From contig JAFSHA010000131.1 in NCBI GenBank assembly GCA_017440565.1, positions 1-37,301 on the forward strand: DNA of 37,301 nt, given 5' to 3'. The notes beneath the pieces were generated by a model. That model saw nothing but the letters and a program-made list of their open reading frames with translations. It searched no databases and had not been told where the DNA came from. Made by a program: the position numbers and the translations under genes. Numbering within the stretch: the stretch's first letter is position 1; each line of letters opens with the position of its first letter. The DNA is from Eggerthellaceae bacterium. Its GTDB lineage: Bacteria; Actinomycetota; Coriobacteriia; Coriobacteriales; Eggerthellaceae. This document shows positions 22,880-30,432 of this stretch, one piece after another.

Positions 22880-23692
22880 TTAGGACAGTGCGCGCTCTTC
22901 TTCGAGACCGTCGTCGGCAATGGGGATGAGCGAAGCCGCCAGCTTGTCCTCGCCGTGCGTGGCCAGGTAGCGGTAGCCGAAGATGCTGAACACGAGCGCG
23001 CCGACGGCGTTGACGAACATGTCTTGCATGGTGTCGTACAGGCCGATGTCCAGGTAACCGCCCAGACCGTAGTCGATGCCGTTGATGGTCGAGGCGGTAA
23101 TGTCGTTAAGGAAAAGCGGGCGCGTGCCATCGCCGCCGAGCATGACGGAGGCGAAGCTGTTCACCACCACGTCCTTCTGCATGTCCTGCCCAAAGAAGTA
23201 GTCGACGGAAAACTCGAAGAACTCCCATACGGTGCCCACCGTCATGGCAAAGCAGATGGCCACGAAGGTGCAGTAGGCGGGGCTGAGGTCGAACTTGACC
23301 GAGGGCGTGCGGTTGAGGATGTCGACCAGCGCGAAGCCAACGGCCGCCGCCAAAAAGCCGCAGAGCGTGTGCAGCATGGTGTCCCACCAGGGAATGGCCT
23401 GGTAATAGCCTCCGATCTCACCCAGGATCTCCGCGGCGAACGCGAACAACAGCACGATGACCTCGAGCGTCGAGGGGATTTCCATCTTGAATTTCCGCTC
23501 GAGCAGGCTGGGCACGATAAACAGGAACAGCACCACCAGGCACAGCATGAACTGCTCCCAGCGCCCCGCCCATGCGCAGCGGATGGCCACCAGCACCACG
23601 ATGGTTCGCAGCACGACGGCAAGCTTCCAAACGCCGGGGTTTTCCTTGATTCGGTCGTTAAGCGATTTGTGAAAGTCCCTGAGTTTGCCCAT
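22880..23692 (-). CDS. YjdF/DUF2238-like integral membrane protein
   Basis: A 270-residue membrane protein. Six or so hydrophobic segments are visible (about 25-42, 48-66, 78-94, 108-125, 140-160, 218-245). Polar motifs in or near them are typical of DUF2238: WWDTMLHTLCGF (about 102-113), VWEFFEFSVDYFFG and LYDTMQDMFVNAVGA. The family (E. coli YjdF) has no proven function. GGAG lies before the ATG, and TATAAT at 23730-23725 provides a -10. The gene is convergent with the repair operon. Confidence 0.75.
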   Translation of the reverse strand: MGKLRDFHKSLNDRIKENPGVWKLAVVLRTIVVLVAIRCAWAGRWEQFMLCLVVLFLFIVPSLLERKFKMEIPSTLEVIVLLFAFAAEILGEIGGYYQAIPWWDTMLHTLCGFLAAAVGFALVDILNRTPSVKFDLSPAYCTFVAICFAMTVGTVWEFFEFSVDYFFGQDMQKDVVVNSFASVMLGGDGTRPLFLNDITASTINGIDYGLGGYLDIGLYDTMQDMFVNAVGALVFSIFGYRYLATHGEDKLAASLIPIADDGLEEERALS

Positions 23693-23724
23693 GATGTGCT
23701 CCGTTCGCCTTGTTCCGAAAGGGC

Positions 23725-23730
23725 ATTATA
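23725..23730 (-). promoter_or_regulatory. -10 element for the YjdF-like gene
   Basis: Consensus TATAAT on the minus strand, about 33 bases before the ATG. The -35 region is poor. Confidence 0.5.
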
Positions 23731-23890
23731 GCGCGAGGCTTTGCGGCGTGCGCATCCGCGCCGCTTCTCCACGGAATGAGTCGACTTGCGTAGTCCGTCG
23801 GCTTATTGTCTGCGATCGGTGGGCTGGCCGCTTCTCGATGCAGGGTTTGTGAAGGCGGAATTGTTACCTGGCGCGGGCGCGGCTGTGCGC

Positions 23891-23896
23891 TAGCAT
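23891..23896 (+). promoter_or_regulatory. -10 element of a probable leaderless EamA transcript
   Basis: TAGCAT followed by exactly seven bases and then ATG (23904). The transcript would start at the start codon. No ribosome site is visible. Confidence 0.5.
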
Positions 23897-23903
23897 GGCC
23901 GCT

Positions 23904-24962
23904 ATGACTTTCCAGGACAGACAGATTGAAGAAGCAGGTGGGGCGCCCGAGGGCGCGCGCGGCGGTATGCGCACGCGGTGGACCATTCCCACGTGGGGTT
24001 ACATGGCCATGCTCGTGCTGGCTGCGGCCATTTGGGGTTTGGGTACCGTGGTTATCAAGGACGCGGTTGACGAGATTCCGCCTGTGTGGCTGGTGGGCCT
24101 GCGCTTCCTTTCTGCCGGCGTTCTGCTTTCGGCTGTGCTGGCGCCGCGCATGGTGCGCACCTTGGATGCGGGGCATGTGAAAGCGGGTGCCGTTTTGGGC
24201 TCGTTTGTGGCCCTGACTTACCTGTTCAACACGACGGGACTGGCGTACACCACAGCGTCGAACAGCTCGTTTCTCACGGCCACGTACTGCGTGATGGTGC
24301 CGTTTTTGGCATGGTGGCTCATGCGAAAGAGGCCGAGCCGCTTCAACGTGGGGGCGGGCGTGCTGTGCCTAGCGGGCATCGCGCTTGTGGCCTTGCCTGC
24401 GGGCGGTGGCTTCAGCGTCGGATTGGGCGATGGGCTGACGCTCGTTTCGGCGCTGTTCTGCGGAATTCACATTACGCTTATCTCGAAGCTTTCGCCCGGG
24501 CGCGATGCGCTGGTGCTCACGGCGCTGCAGTTTCTGGTTGCGGGGGTTATCGCGTGCGCATGTGCCGCGTTCGTGCAGGAGCCGCCGAGTTTGGCGGTTT
24601 TGGTCGACCCCGACATGCTGGGGAGTTTGGCGTACCTGATCGTGTGCGCGACGTGCGCGACGCTTGCTTTGCAGAACGTGGGGTTGGCGCACGTGGATCC
24701 GGCGCCGGCGTCGCTCATGCTTTCCACCGAGGCGGTGTTCGGTGTGGTGTTCTCGGTCGTGTTCTTGGACGAGATGCTCACGGTGCCCATGCTGGCGGGC
24801 TTCGCCCTGATTTTCGTTGCCGTGCTGGTAAGCGAATGGCTGCCCCTGCGCCTAGCGGCGAAAGAGGGGCGTGCGGAGGCGATGCGGGAGACGGTCTCCG
24901 AACCCGCAATAGCGCCCGCTTTTGCTTCCGAAGGGTTCCAAGACGAAGAACGGGTCGGATAG
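23904..24962 (+). CDS. EamA (DMT) family transporter
   Basis: A 352-residue drug/metabolite transporter-type permease. Two EamA repeats give ten hydrophobic segments: AAAIWGLGTVVIKDAV opens the first (about residue 34), and GLTLVSALFCGIHITLISK the second. The repeat ends TEAVFGVVFSVVFLDEML and LAGFALIFVAVLVSEWLPL are typical. The first 25 residues and last 35 are polar tails. ATG 23904 fits a leaderless start; ATG 23895 overlaps the -10 element and is less likely. The substrate cannot be inferred. The gene is convergent with tRNA-Thr. Confidence 0.88.
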   Translation: MTFQDRQIEEAGGAPEGARGGMRTRWTIPTWGYMAMLVLAAAIWGLGTVVIKDAVDEIPPVWLVGLRFLSAGVLLSAVLAPRMVRTLDAGHVKAGAVLGSFVALTYLFNTTGLAYTTASNSSFLTATYCVMVPFLAWWLMRKRPSRFNVGAGVLCLAGIALVALPAGGGFSVGLGDGLTLVSALFCGIHITLISKLSPGRDALVLTALQFLVAGVIACACAAFVQEPPSLAVLVDPDMLGSLAYLIVCATCATLALQNVGLAHVDPAPASLMLSTEAVFGVVFSVVFLDEMLTVPMLAGFALIFVAVLVSEWLPLRLAAKEGRAEAMRETVSEPAIAPAFASEGFQDEERVG

Positions 24963-24981
24963 AGTATTCTCAGGTTTCGTC

Positions 24982-25018
24982 AAAAATAAAAGCAGGTCAG
25001 ATTTACTATCTGACCTGC
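24982..25018 (-). terminator. Terminator of tRNA-Thr
   Basis: On the minus strand GCAGGTCAGAT (25018-25008), 5-base loop, ATCTGACCTGC (25002-24992), then TTTTATTTTT (24991-24982). Perfect 11-bp stem. Confidence 0.93.
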
Positions 25019-25026
25019 GTAAATAC

Positions 25027-25101
25027 TGGAGCCAGCGACAGGAATCGAACCCGCAACCAGCTGATTACAAATCAGCTGCTCTACCGTTGAGCCACGCTGG
25101 C
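25027..25101 (-). tRNA. tRNA-Thr (anticodon UGU)
   Basis: Read on the minus strand, the acceptor GCCAGCG pairs with CGCTGGC. The D-arm has GCTCAACGGTAGAGC, the anticodon stem CTGAT/ATCAG holds TGT, and the T-arm is GCGGGTTCGATTCCTGT. CCA is encoded (25029-25027) after discriminator T. It has its own promoter and terminator. Confidence 0.95.
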
Positions 25102-25130
25102 GTATGCGCGCGAATCGCGCGTGCTTGCGT

Positions 25131-25158
25131 ATTGTACGACAACCGCGCGATTTCTCAA
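25131..25158 (-). promoter_or_regulatory. tRNA-Thr promoter
   Basis: On the minus strand TTGAGA (25158-25153), 16 bases, TACAAT (25136-25131); a start near 25125 leaves a 24-base 5' extension. It lies at the end of the AEC remnant. Confidence 0.7.
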
Positions 25159-25406
25159 AACACAGAATCCGTCGACGGAGGGGGTAGGGCGCTTGCGCTG
25201 CCGGCGAAGGCTTCGCCTGAACCAGCATGGGGCAAGATTCGCGATCCTCGATCATTCGGTAAAACTAAAGAAACTAAAGTTGTGATGAGTTTGGAAAGCT
25301 CCGGCAGGTACCCCCTCGCGATAATGCCTTTCTTCCCCGCGAAAAAGCCGATTGAGAGGATGAGAAGGAATATCACCATCTGGTAGAGGGTGACGGTGAA
25401 GGCCAT
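25155..25406 (-). pseudogene. Truncated AEC (auxin efflux carrier) family permease
   Basis: The first 47 or so residues (MAFTVTLYQMVIFLLILSIG, then FFAGKKGII, LSKLITTLV) look like the N-terminus of an AEC-family permease. Full members have about 310 residues and ten membrane segments. After SLVLP the frame changes to unrelated Pro/Ser/Gly-rich sequence and stops at 83 residues. No further permease sequence follows, so most of the gene has been lost. The junction lies near 25260 in an AT-rich spot. It begins four bases after the pyrE stop, indicating a former pyrE-AEC transcription unit. tRNA-Thr lies immediately downstream. Confidence 0.65.
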
Positions 25407-25410
25407 GGCG

Positions 25411-26091
25411 TTACTTTGCGCCGTACTGCTCGTAGTAGGCGTCGATAGCTGCCTTGATGGCGTCGTCGATGACCACGCGGCCGCGCACCTCGCGGTTGTG
25501 CAGGCACTCGGTCACCTCCGCCATATCCACGATGGCCGCGGTGGGGAAGCCGTACAGATCGGCCACCTCGTCAAGGGCGCACTTTTCGCCACCCTTGCCA
25601 ACTTCCATGCGGTTCAGCGACACCATGAGGCCCTTGACCTCGACGTTTGCCGCCGCCATGAGAATGGGGTGCGTCTCCTCGATGGACTTGCCGGAAGTGG
25701 TCACGTCCTCGACGATGATCACGCGGTCGCCATCGCGCAGCTCGGTGCCCAAAAGGTTGCCCGCGTCGGCGCCGTGGTCCTTCGCCTCCTTGCGGTTCGA
25801 GCAATAGCGCACCTGTTTGCCGTAGAGCTCGGAAATGCCCATGGCGGTGATGACTGACAGCGGGATGCCCTTGTACGCCGGGCCGAACACCACGTCGAAA
25901 TCAAGGCCGAAGCGGTCGTTGATGGCCTGCGCGTAGTACAGGCCCAGGCGGTGCAGCTGATCGCCCGTCACGTAGGCGCCCGCATTCATGAAGAAGGGGG
26001 ACTTGCGGCCGCTTTTCAGCGTGAAGTCGCCGAACTTCAGCACGTCGCTTTCAACCATGAACTCGATGAACTCTTGCTTGTAGGCCTCCAT
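25411..26091 (-). CDS. pyrE: Orotate phosphoribosyltransferase
   Basis: A 226-residue enzyme joining orotate to PRPP in UMP synthesis. The PRPP-binding loop VIIVEDVTTSGKS is near residues 122-134. FGDFTLKSGRKSPFFMNAG near 19-37 and GPAYKGIPL are typical OPRT segments. ATG 26091 was chosen over an upstream open frame because AAAGGA precedes it and family members start there. A -10-like TAGTAT (minus strand 26134-26129) leaves a short leader. It is divergent from the nuclease gene and followed by the AEC remnant. No other pyr genes are in the window. Confidence 0.95.
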   Translation of the reverse strand: MEAYKQEFIEFMVESDVLKFGDFTLKSGRKSPFFMNAGAYVTGDQLHRLGLYYAQAINDRFGLDFDVVFGPAYKGIPLSVITAMGISELYGKQVRYCSNRKEAKDHGADAGNLLGTELRDGDRVIIVEDVTTSGKSIEETHPILMAAANVEVKGLMVSLNRMEVGKGGEKCALDEVADLYGFPTAAIVDMAEVTECLHNREVRGRVVIDDAIKAAIDAYYEQYGAK

Positions 26092-26287
26092 GGGAATCCT
26101 TTCGCTTTGGGAAGTGCTTCGCCCCATGATACTAGAAAGGGCGTGTTGCGGGGTGGGATCCTCGAGGGAGGGGTTCAACCGCTCCGCCCTCGGCTGGGGC
26201 AGTTGGGCGTTCGCGATTCGAGCGCCTTGCCATGTCGGTTAAGATGAGCGGGAACGAAAACGCGCAAACGAAGGGGACTTCTTCACT

Positions 26288-26899
26288 ATGGAACGCAACG
26301 TATCTTCCAGGCCTTCGGGCTTTTGGGGGCTTTTCGCCACTTTCGCCGTTGCCGTCTGCACGCTGTCGGGTGTGCTTGCCGGGTGCGCGGCGGATGATTA
26401 CGCGAGTGTCTTCGCGACGTCGGGCGACGGAGCTCAGGCGGGCGTCCCCGACGGCTTCGAAGAGGCCGAGGTGGTGCGCGTGGTCGACGGCGACACGCTG
26501 CAGGTCTACCTCAACGGCGAGAAGCAGAAGGTGCGCCTCATTGGCATCAACTGCCCCGAAAGCGTGGCCACCGACGAAAGCCGCAACACCGCCGAGGGCC
26601 GCGACGCATCCGGGTTCACGCACGAGCTGCTTTCCGAGGGCGATGTCGTGTGGTTGCAAAGCGACGTGAACGACACCGACCAGTACGACCGCCTTCTGCG
26701 TTACGTGTGGATCGAGGCGCCGGCCAACCCCTATAACGAGGACGAGGTGGCCGCCAAGATGCTCAATGCCATTCTGGTGGCAGAGGGCTTCGCCGAGGCG
26801 CGCGTCTACGGCGCCGACGACCTGTACGCCGACGTCCTTGATGACCTCGAGCGCGAAGCCGTTGCCAACGAGCGCGGCGTGAGCTATATGTGGGCGTAG
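26288..26899 (+). CDS. Lipoprotein staphylococcal-nuclease-like protein
   Basis: A 203-residue secreted, lipid-anchored SNase-fold protein. A signal peptide (1-32) ends in lipobox LAGC with Cys33. The nuclease domain shows VVRVVDGDTLQVYL (about 62-75), VRLIGINCPES (about 82-92) and YDRLLRYVWIE (about 137-147). These supply the calcium-binding Asp and catalytic Arg/Glu positions of thermonucleases. The C-terminal helix region is shorter than in S. aureus nuclease. AGGGGA lies upstream of the ATG. It probably degrades or recycles extracellular DNA, though activity is inferred from motifs only. Confidence 0.87.
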   Translation: MERNVSSRPSGFWGLFATFAVAVCTLSGVLAGCAADDYASVFATSGDGAQAGVPDGFEEAEVVRVVDGDTLQVYLNGEKQKVRLIGINCPESVATDESRNTAEGRDASGFTHELLSEGDVVWLQSDVNDTDQYDRLLRYVWIEAPANPYNEDEVAAKMLNAILVAEGFAEARVYGADDLYADVLDDLEREAVANERGVSYMWA

Positions 26900-26933
26900 C
26901 CGCACGCTTCGCCTTCGCCGGCGTGCGAGATGG

Positions 26934-26939
26934 TAGAAT
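26934..26939 (+). promoter_or_regulatory. -10 element of a probable leaderless transcript
   Basis: TAGAAT, seven bases, then ATG at 26947. No ribosome site precedes the ATG. Confidence 0.6.
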
Positions 26940-26946
26940 CTGCCCT

Positions 26947-27246
26947 ATGAACACCTACATTGCATATTATCGTTCCCCGAACGCTTCAGCCGAGCGCGCC
27001 AAAGGCGTCTTCGAGTTCACCAGCTCCGCCAATGCGGGCTCGAAGGCAAACATACACGACGCGCGTGTGCGCATGCTCGAGCTGCATGGCAGCAAGGCGG
27101 TTTCGTGGGTGATCGAGAAAACTGAGATCAAACGCGAATCTAAGGGGTCGACGCCTCTCGATGGGCAGCTGACGCTCGATTTCCGCGATCCCGTTCCCGA
27201 GAAGAAGCGCAAGAAGAGGACGACCGACCGAGGAAAGGTTCAATAG
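26947..27246 (+). CDS. 99-residue hypothetical protein with clamp-like motif
   Basis: I do not recognise this protein. The first 65 residues (MNTYIAYYRSPNA, then SKANIHDARVRMLELHGSKAVSWVIEKTEI) look folded, with alternating beta and alpha pattern. The C-terminus is Lys/Arg-rich and probably disordered. QLTLDF at residues 74-79 resembles the hexapeptide beta-clamp motif (QLxLxL/F). It is probably leaderless, since a -10 lies seven bases before the ATG. The M42 peptidase gene starts immediately after its stop, so the two are co-expressed. It might be a DNA-associated accessory protein, but this is speculation. Confidence 0.65.
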   Translation: MNTYIAYYRSPNASAERAKGVFEFTSSANAGSKANIHDARVRMLELHGSKAVSWVIEKTEIKRESKGSTPLDGQLTLDFRDPVPEKKRKKRTTDRGKVQ

Positions 27247-28386
27247 ATGGAACATGTTGACTTTCTGAAAGAGATGCTCGAGGCGCCCTCGCCGACGGGT
27301 AGCGAAGAGCCCGTTGCCGCGCTCGTTCGCGCGCGCCTGGCCGAGGTGGCCGATGAGATAGAGACCAACACTATGGGCTCGGTGCATGCGCGCCTCGAGG
27401 GCGCGGGCGAGGGTCCTTCGCTCATGATCGCCGCGCATATGGACGAGATCGGCCTCATGGTCACCTACATCAGCGACGAAGGCTTCCTGTCCATCGCCGC
27501 GGTGGGCGGCGTGGATGCGGCTATCCTGCCCGGCATGCGCGTCGACGTGCACACGCGCGAGGGTGCGCTGCGCGGCGTGGTAGGCCGCAAGCCCATTCAC
27601 CTCATCACCCCCGATGAACGCAAAACCGTCACCTCCATCGACAAGCTCGTCATCGACCTCGGCCTTCCCGCTGAGCGCGTGAAGGAGGCCGTGCGTATCG
27701 GCGACGTCATCACGTTCGGCGTGGGCTTCGAGGAGTTCGGCGAAGGGTTCGCCGTCTCGCGCGCCTTCGACGACAAGTGCGGCGTGTGGGTTGCCGCGCG
27801 CGTCATGGAGGAGCTTGCGGCAGCGGGGCGTGCGAAGGGCGCCTACATTGCGGCCGCTACCGTGCAGGAGGAGATCGGCACGCGCGGCGCTATGACCAGC
27901 GCCTATGGCGTGAACTCCGATGTCGCGATTGCCTTTGACGTCACGCATGCCACCGACTACCCCGGCATCGAGAAGACGAAGTACGGCGACATCAAGTGCG
28001 GCGGCGGCCCGGTTATCGCGCGCGGCCCGAACATCAACCCGGTGGTCTTCGAGCGTCTCGTGGCGGCGGCCGAGGCCGAGGGCATTGCCTACCAGCTTGA
28101 GGCCGAGCCCTCCGTCACCGGAACCGATGCGCGTGCCATCCAGGTGACGCGCGGCGGCATTCCCTGCGGCTTGGTTTCCGTTCCGCTTCGCTACATGCAC
28201 ACGCCCACCGAGGTGGTGGCGCTTTCCGACCTCGAGGACACGGTGCGCCTGCTTGTGCGCTTCGCCCTCGACTTGGACGAGAATGCCTGCTTCGTTCCCG
28301 GCATCGCGCTTCCCGTACGCGAGGAGTGCGACGAGCCGGAAGTGGAAGCTGAGGCCGAGCCTGCATACGTAGCCGTCGAAGAGTAA
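27247..28386 (+). CDS. M42-family aminopeptidase
   Basis: A 379-residue metallo-aminopeptidase/endoglucanase-type M42 peptidase (FrvX/YsdC-like). The dinuclear metal ligands and catalytic residues lie in AAHMDEIGLM (His64, Asp66), AFDDKCGVW, VQEEIGTRGA and the AFDVTHATDYPG segment. A late His occurs in RYMHTPTEVV. The last 25 residues are acidic and not conserved. The ATG is adjacent to the preceding TAG, and AGGAAAGG lies in the upstream gene's end. It presumably trims intracellular peptides. It could be involved in protein turnover with no direct tie to smpB, which starts 115 bases later. Confidence 0.92.
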   Translation: MEHVDFLKEMLEAPSPTGSEEPVAALVRARLAEVADEIETNTMGSVHARLEGAGEGPSLMIAAHMDEIGLMVTYISDEGFLSIAAVGGVDAAILPGMRVDVHTREGALRGVVGRKPIHLITPDERKTVTSIDKLVIDLGLPAERVKEAVRIGDVITFGVGFEEFGEGFAVSRAFDDKCGVWVAARVMEELAAAGRAKGAYIAAATVQEEIGTRGAMTSAYGVNSDVAIAFDVTHATDYPGIEKTKYGDIKCGGGPVIARGPNINPVVFERLVAAAEAEGIAYQLEAEPSVTGTDARAIQVTRGGIPCGLVSVPLRYMHTPTEVVALSDLEDTVRLLVRFALDLDENACFVPGIALPVREECDEPEVEAEAEPAYVAVEE

Positions 28387-28501
28387 CAGGGAAGGCTGGG
28401 CACCGAACTAAGATCGCTCTCCCTCTGGGGGGCAGATCCCGACTCGGCGCCCCGCCCGACTTGCGCTTCACTTGCCAGATGAATTCGCTCTGGGAGGAAA
28501 C

Positions 28502-28972
28502 ATGAACAAGAAGAAGGACGAGAAGTCCATCGCGAAGAACCGTCGCGCGTTCCATGAATACGAGATTCTCGAAACGTGGGAGGCGGGCATCGAGCTGACA
28601 GGCTGCGAGGTGCGCTCGCTGCGCGAGAACAACTGCCAGCTTACCGACTGCTTCGTGCTCATTCGCGGCGGTGAGGTGTGGCTCAACAACGTGCACATCC
28701 CGCCGTATTCCAACGGCACGTACAACAACCCCGACCCCGACCGCAAGCGCAAGCTGCTCATGCACAAGAAGCAGATCCGCTACCTGCATGCGAAGGTGGC
28801 CGAGAAGGGCTTGGCCCTCGTGCCGCTCAAGATGTACTTCAACGATAAGGGTTTGGTGAAGGTCGAGGTTGCGCTCGCGCGCGGCAAGAAGCTGCATGAC
28901 AAGCGCGCCAGCATGAAGGAACGCGACACGAAACGCGAGATCGATCGCGCGCTCAAAGAGCGCCTGCGCTAG
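28502..28972 (+). CDS. smpB: SsrA-binding protein SmpB
   Basis: SmpB binds tmRNA and brings it to stalled ribosomes for trans-translation. The 156-residue protein has the family landmarks RRAFHEYEILETWEAGIEL, GCEVRSLRE, HIPPYSNGTYNNPDP and the basic C-terminal tail (KKLHDKRASMKERDTKREI). ATG 28502 follows GGGAGG. The tmRNA gene lies 1.5 kb downstream on the same strand, the usual close association. Confidence 0.97.
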   Translation: MNKKKDEKSIAKNRRAFHEYEILETWEAGIELTGCEVRSLRENNCQLTDCFVLIRGGEVWLNNVHIPPYSNGTYNNPDPDRKRKLLMHKKQIRYLHAKVAEKGLALVPLKMYFNDKGLVKVEVALARGKKLHDKRASMKERDTKREIDRALKERLR

Positions 28973-29033
28973 GATCGGCCGGGGGAGGGCGCGGCCCTTT
29001 TCCCGTTGAGAAAATGGAGAGGAAGGCTTTGCC

Positions 29034-29690
29034 ATGGAGGAGAAGTTCGAAGCGAAGAAGGACGAGCTCGAAGCTAAATTCGATGCGATGGAGGATCGCG
29101 CTGAGGCGAAGGCCGACGCGCTCGAGGACAGGGTCGAGGTCAAGCTCGACGCGCTCGAGGATGCTGCCGAGGCGAAGTTCGCCGGCGTGAAGGCCGCCAT
29201 TGAGGATATTCTCGACGATGTGGAGGCTGCCGCCGAGGCGCATGCCGACACCTTCGAGGACATCGTAGATGACCTCACGGGCGATTCCGATGACGAATGC
29301 GACCACGACGACGATTGCGAATGCGGCTGCTGCGAGGAGTCCGAGCTGTTCGAGATCGAGATCGACGAGGACGATATCATCGGCTATATCTACGACGAGG
29401 ACGACAACGAGATCGGCTTCATCATCGAGGAAGACGGCGAGGAAATCGAGCTGTACTACGCCGCTGATGACGAATACGAATACGTCGAGGAGGAAGAGGA
29501 AGAGCCCGCCAAGAAGGCGAAGAAGGCTTCCGACAACGAGTTCGACTTAGGTATAACCCGCGAGAACGTGGCCTCAGCCACTGACGACATGAACGCCATC
29601 TACAAAGACGGCATTCAGATTGCCGCCGAGCTGAAGGACACCTTCGACGACATCAACTCCAGCTTCGACTTCCTGCGCAAGAAGAAGTAG
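29034..29690 (+). CDS. Acidic protein with 11-residue repeats and Cys-rich metal motif
   Basis: I do not recognise this 218-residue, very acidic protein. Residues 14-57 are four 11-residue repeats (AKFDAMEDRAE, AKADALEDRVE, VKLDALEDAAE, AKFAGVKAAIE), suggesting a long amphipathic helix or right-handed coiled coil. Near residues 96-111 is DECDHDDDCECGCCEE, a likely metal site. A region of alternating hydrophobic and acidic residues with Tyr follows, then a run of Glu, and a helix-like C-terminus ending in KKK. No signal peptide or membrane segment is seen. AGGAAGG precedes the ATG. It lies between smpB and tmRNA but has its own terminator. Confidence 0.75.
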   Translation: MEEKFEAKKDELEAKFDAMEDRAEAKADALEDRVEVKLDALEDAAEAKFAGVKAAIEDILDDVEAAAEAHADTFEDIVDDLTGDSDDECDHDDDCECGCCEESELFEIEIDEDDIIGYIYDEDDNEIGFIIEEDGEEIELYYAADDEYEYVEEEEEEPAKKAKKASDNEFDLGITRENVASATDDMNAIYKDGIQIAAELKDTFDDINSSFDFLRKKK

Positions 29691-29713
29691 GCAAGCTAGC
29701 ATATTGAAACGTA

Positions 29714-29743
29714 AAGCGGGCCCGAGGTTTCTCGGGCCCGCTT
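29714..29743 (+). terminator. Hairpin after the acidic protein gene
   Basis: Perfect 13-bp stem AAGCGGGCCCGAG (29714-29726) / CTCGGGCCCGCTT (29731-29743), GTTT loop. The U-tract is short (CTTCT). Confidence 0.8.
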
Positions 29744-29749
29744 CTGGAA

Positions 29750-29797
29750 CGGGGGTCGTAGCTCCGTTTCAGAAGCGGATAGGGGCTACGACCCCCG
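29750..29797. repeat. Long inverted repeat / two-stage hairpin
   Basis: Outer arms CGGGGGTCGTAGC (29750-29762) and GCTACGACCCCCG (29785-29797) are perfect. Inside, TCCGTTT (29763-29769) pairs with AAGCGGA (29773-29779). It follows the terminator directly and is not needed for it, so it may be a copy of a dispersed palindromic element. Confidence 0.8.
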
Positions 29798-29864
29798 CTC
29801 GAACTCGCCCCCGTTGCGTGGGGGCGTCTTGACGGGCCTCCATCGCTCCTTCACAGGGGGTCGC

Positions 29865-29870
29865 TAGAAT
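29865..29870 (+). promoter_or_regulatory. Possible -10 for the small membrane protein
   Basis: TAGAAT 39 bases before the ATG at 29910. No good -35 is visible at 16-18 bases. Confidence 0.4.
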
Positions 29871-29909
29871 GGACGCCGACGGAAGCGTCTTTTCGGAAGG
29901 GAGCGAATC

Positions 29910-30284
29910 ATGGCTCGCAAGGTGCTTGTCGCGGCGTATCCGGTGATATGGGTGTTCTCGGTTGCGTTTTTCTGGCTGCTCACGAGTGGTTCTGACGCCA
30001 TGGGCTACTCGCTGCTGTTCATCTGGATCCTGAGCCCGCTTGCCATTGCCGTCATCTCGTTTCTCATGGGGCGCGTTCGTGCGTGGGGCGCGGGCGTGTG
30101 GGCAGCGCCGGTGGCGCTTGGCCTTGCGTACATGATGCTTCCTTGGGCGACGTTCAGCATGGGCAACACGATCATGACGGGGAACGTGCATGCGCCTGAT
30201 TTCGGCATGGCGCTCGTGGCTGCGTTCATTTCCGCCATCGCGCTGTTTGCCGGCCGCGCAACCGCTGCGAAACGCATGGCTTGA
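29910..30284 (+). CDS. Small membrane protein, unknown
   Basis: A 124-residue hydrophobic protein with four predicted membrane segments (about 5-25, 31-53, 59-80 and 98-116) and a short basic C-terminus. I recognise no family. GGAAGGGAG lies just upstream of the ATG. It stands alone between the acidic protein gene and the tmRNA promoter. Confidence 0.7.
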   Translation: MARKVLVAAYPVIWVFSVAFFWLLTSGSDAMGYSLLFIWILSPLAIAVISFLMGRVRAWGAGVWAAPVALGLAYMMLPWATFSMGNTIMTGNVHAPDFGMALVAAFISAIALFAGRATAAKRMA

Positions 30285-30336
30285 ACTCGCTTTTCGCATT
30301 CGTTTCCGTTTGATATCGGGTGTCTGATTCGCATGC

Positions 30337-30364
30337 TTGACAAGCGTGCATTCGCGGCTAGAAT
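30337..30364 (+). promoter_or_regulatory. tmRNA promoter
   Basis: Consensus TTGACA (30337-30342), 16 bases, TAGAAT (30359-30364). Transcription would start near 30371, leaving about 60 bases to be removed from the precursor. Confidence 0.88.
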
Positions 30365-30432
30365 GTAATATCCCTTTGTTTACCCGCGCGTTTTTCGCGG
30401 TCCTCACAAGGGCCGTATGGCGCTGAAACTTT

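Noticed and set aside
24086-25090. A 334-codon plus-strand frame running past the EamA gene through tRNA-Thr
   Set aside because: It is out of frame with a well-supported transporter and crosses a terminator and a tRNA gene.
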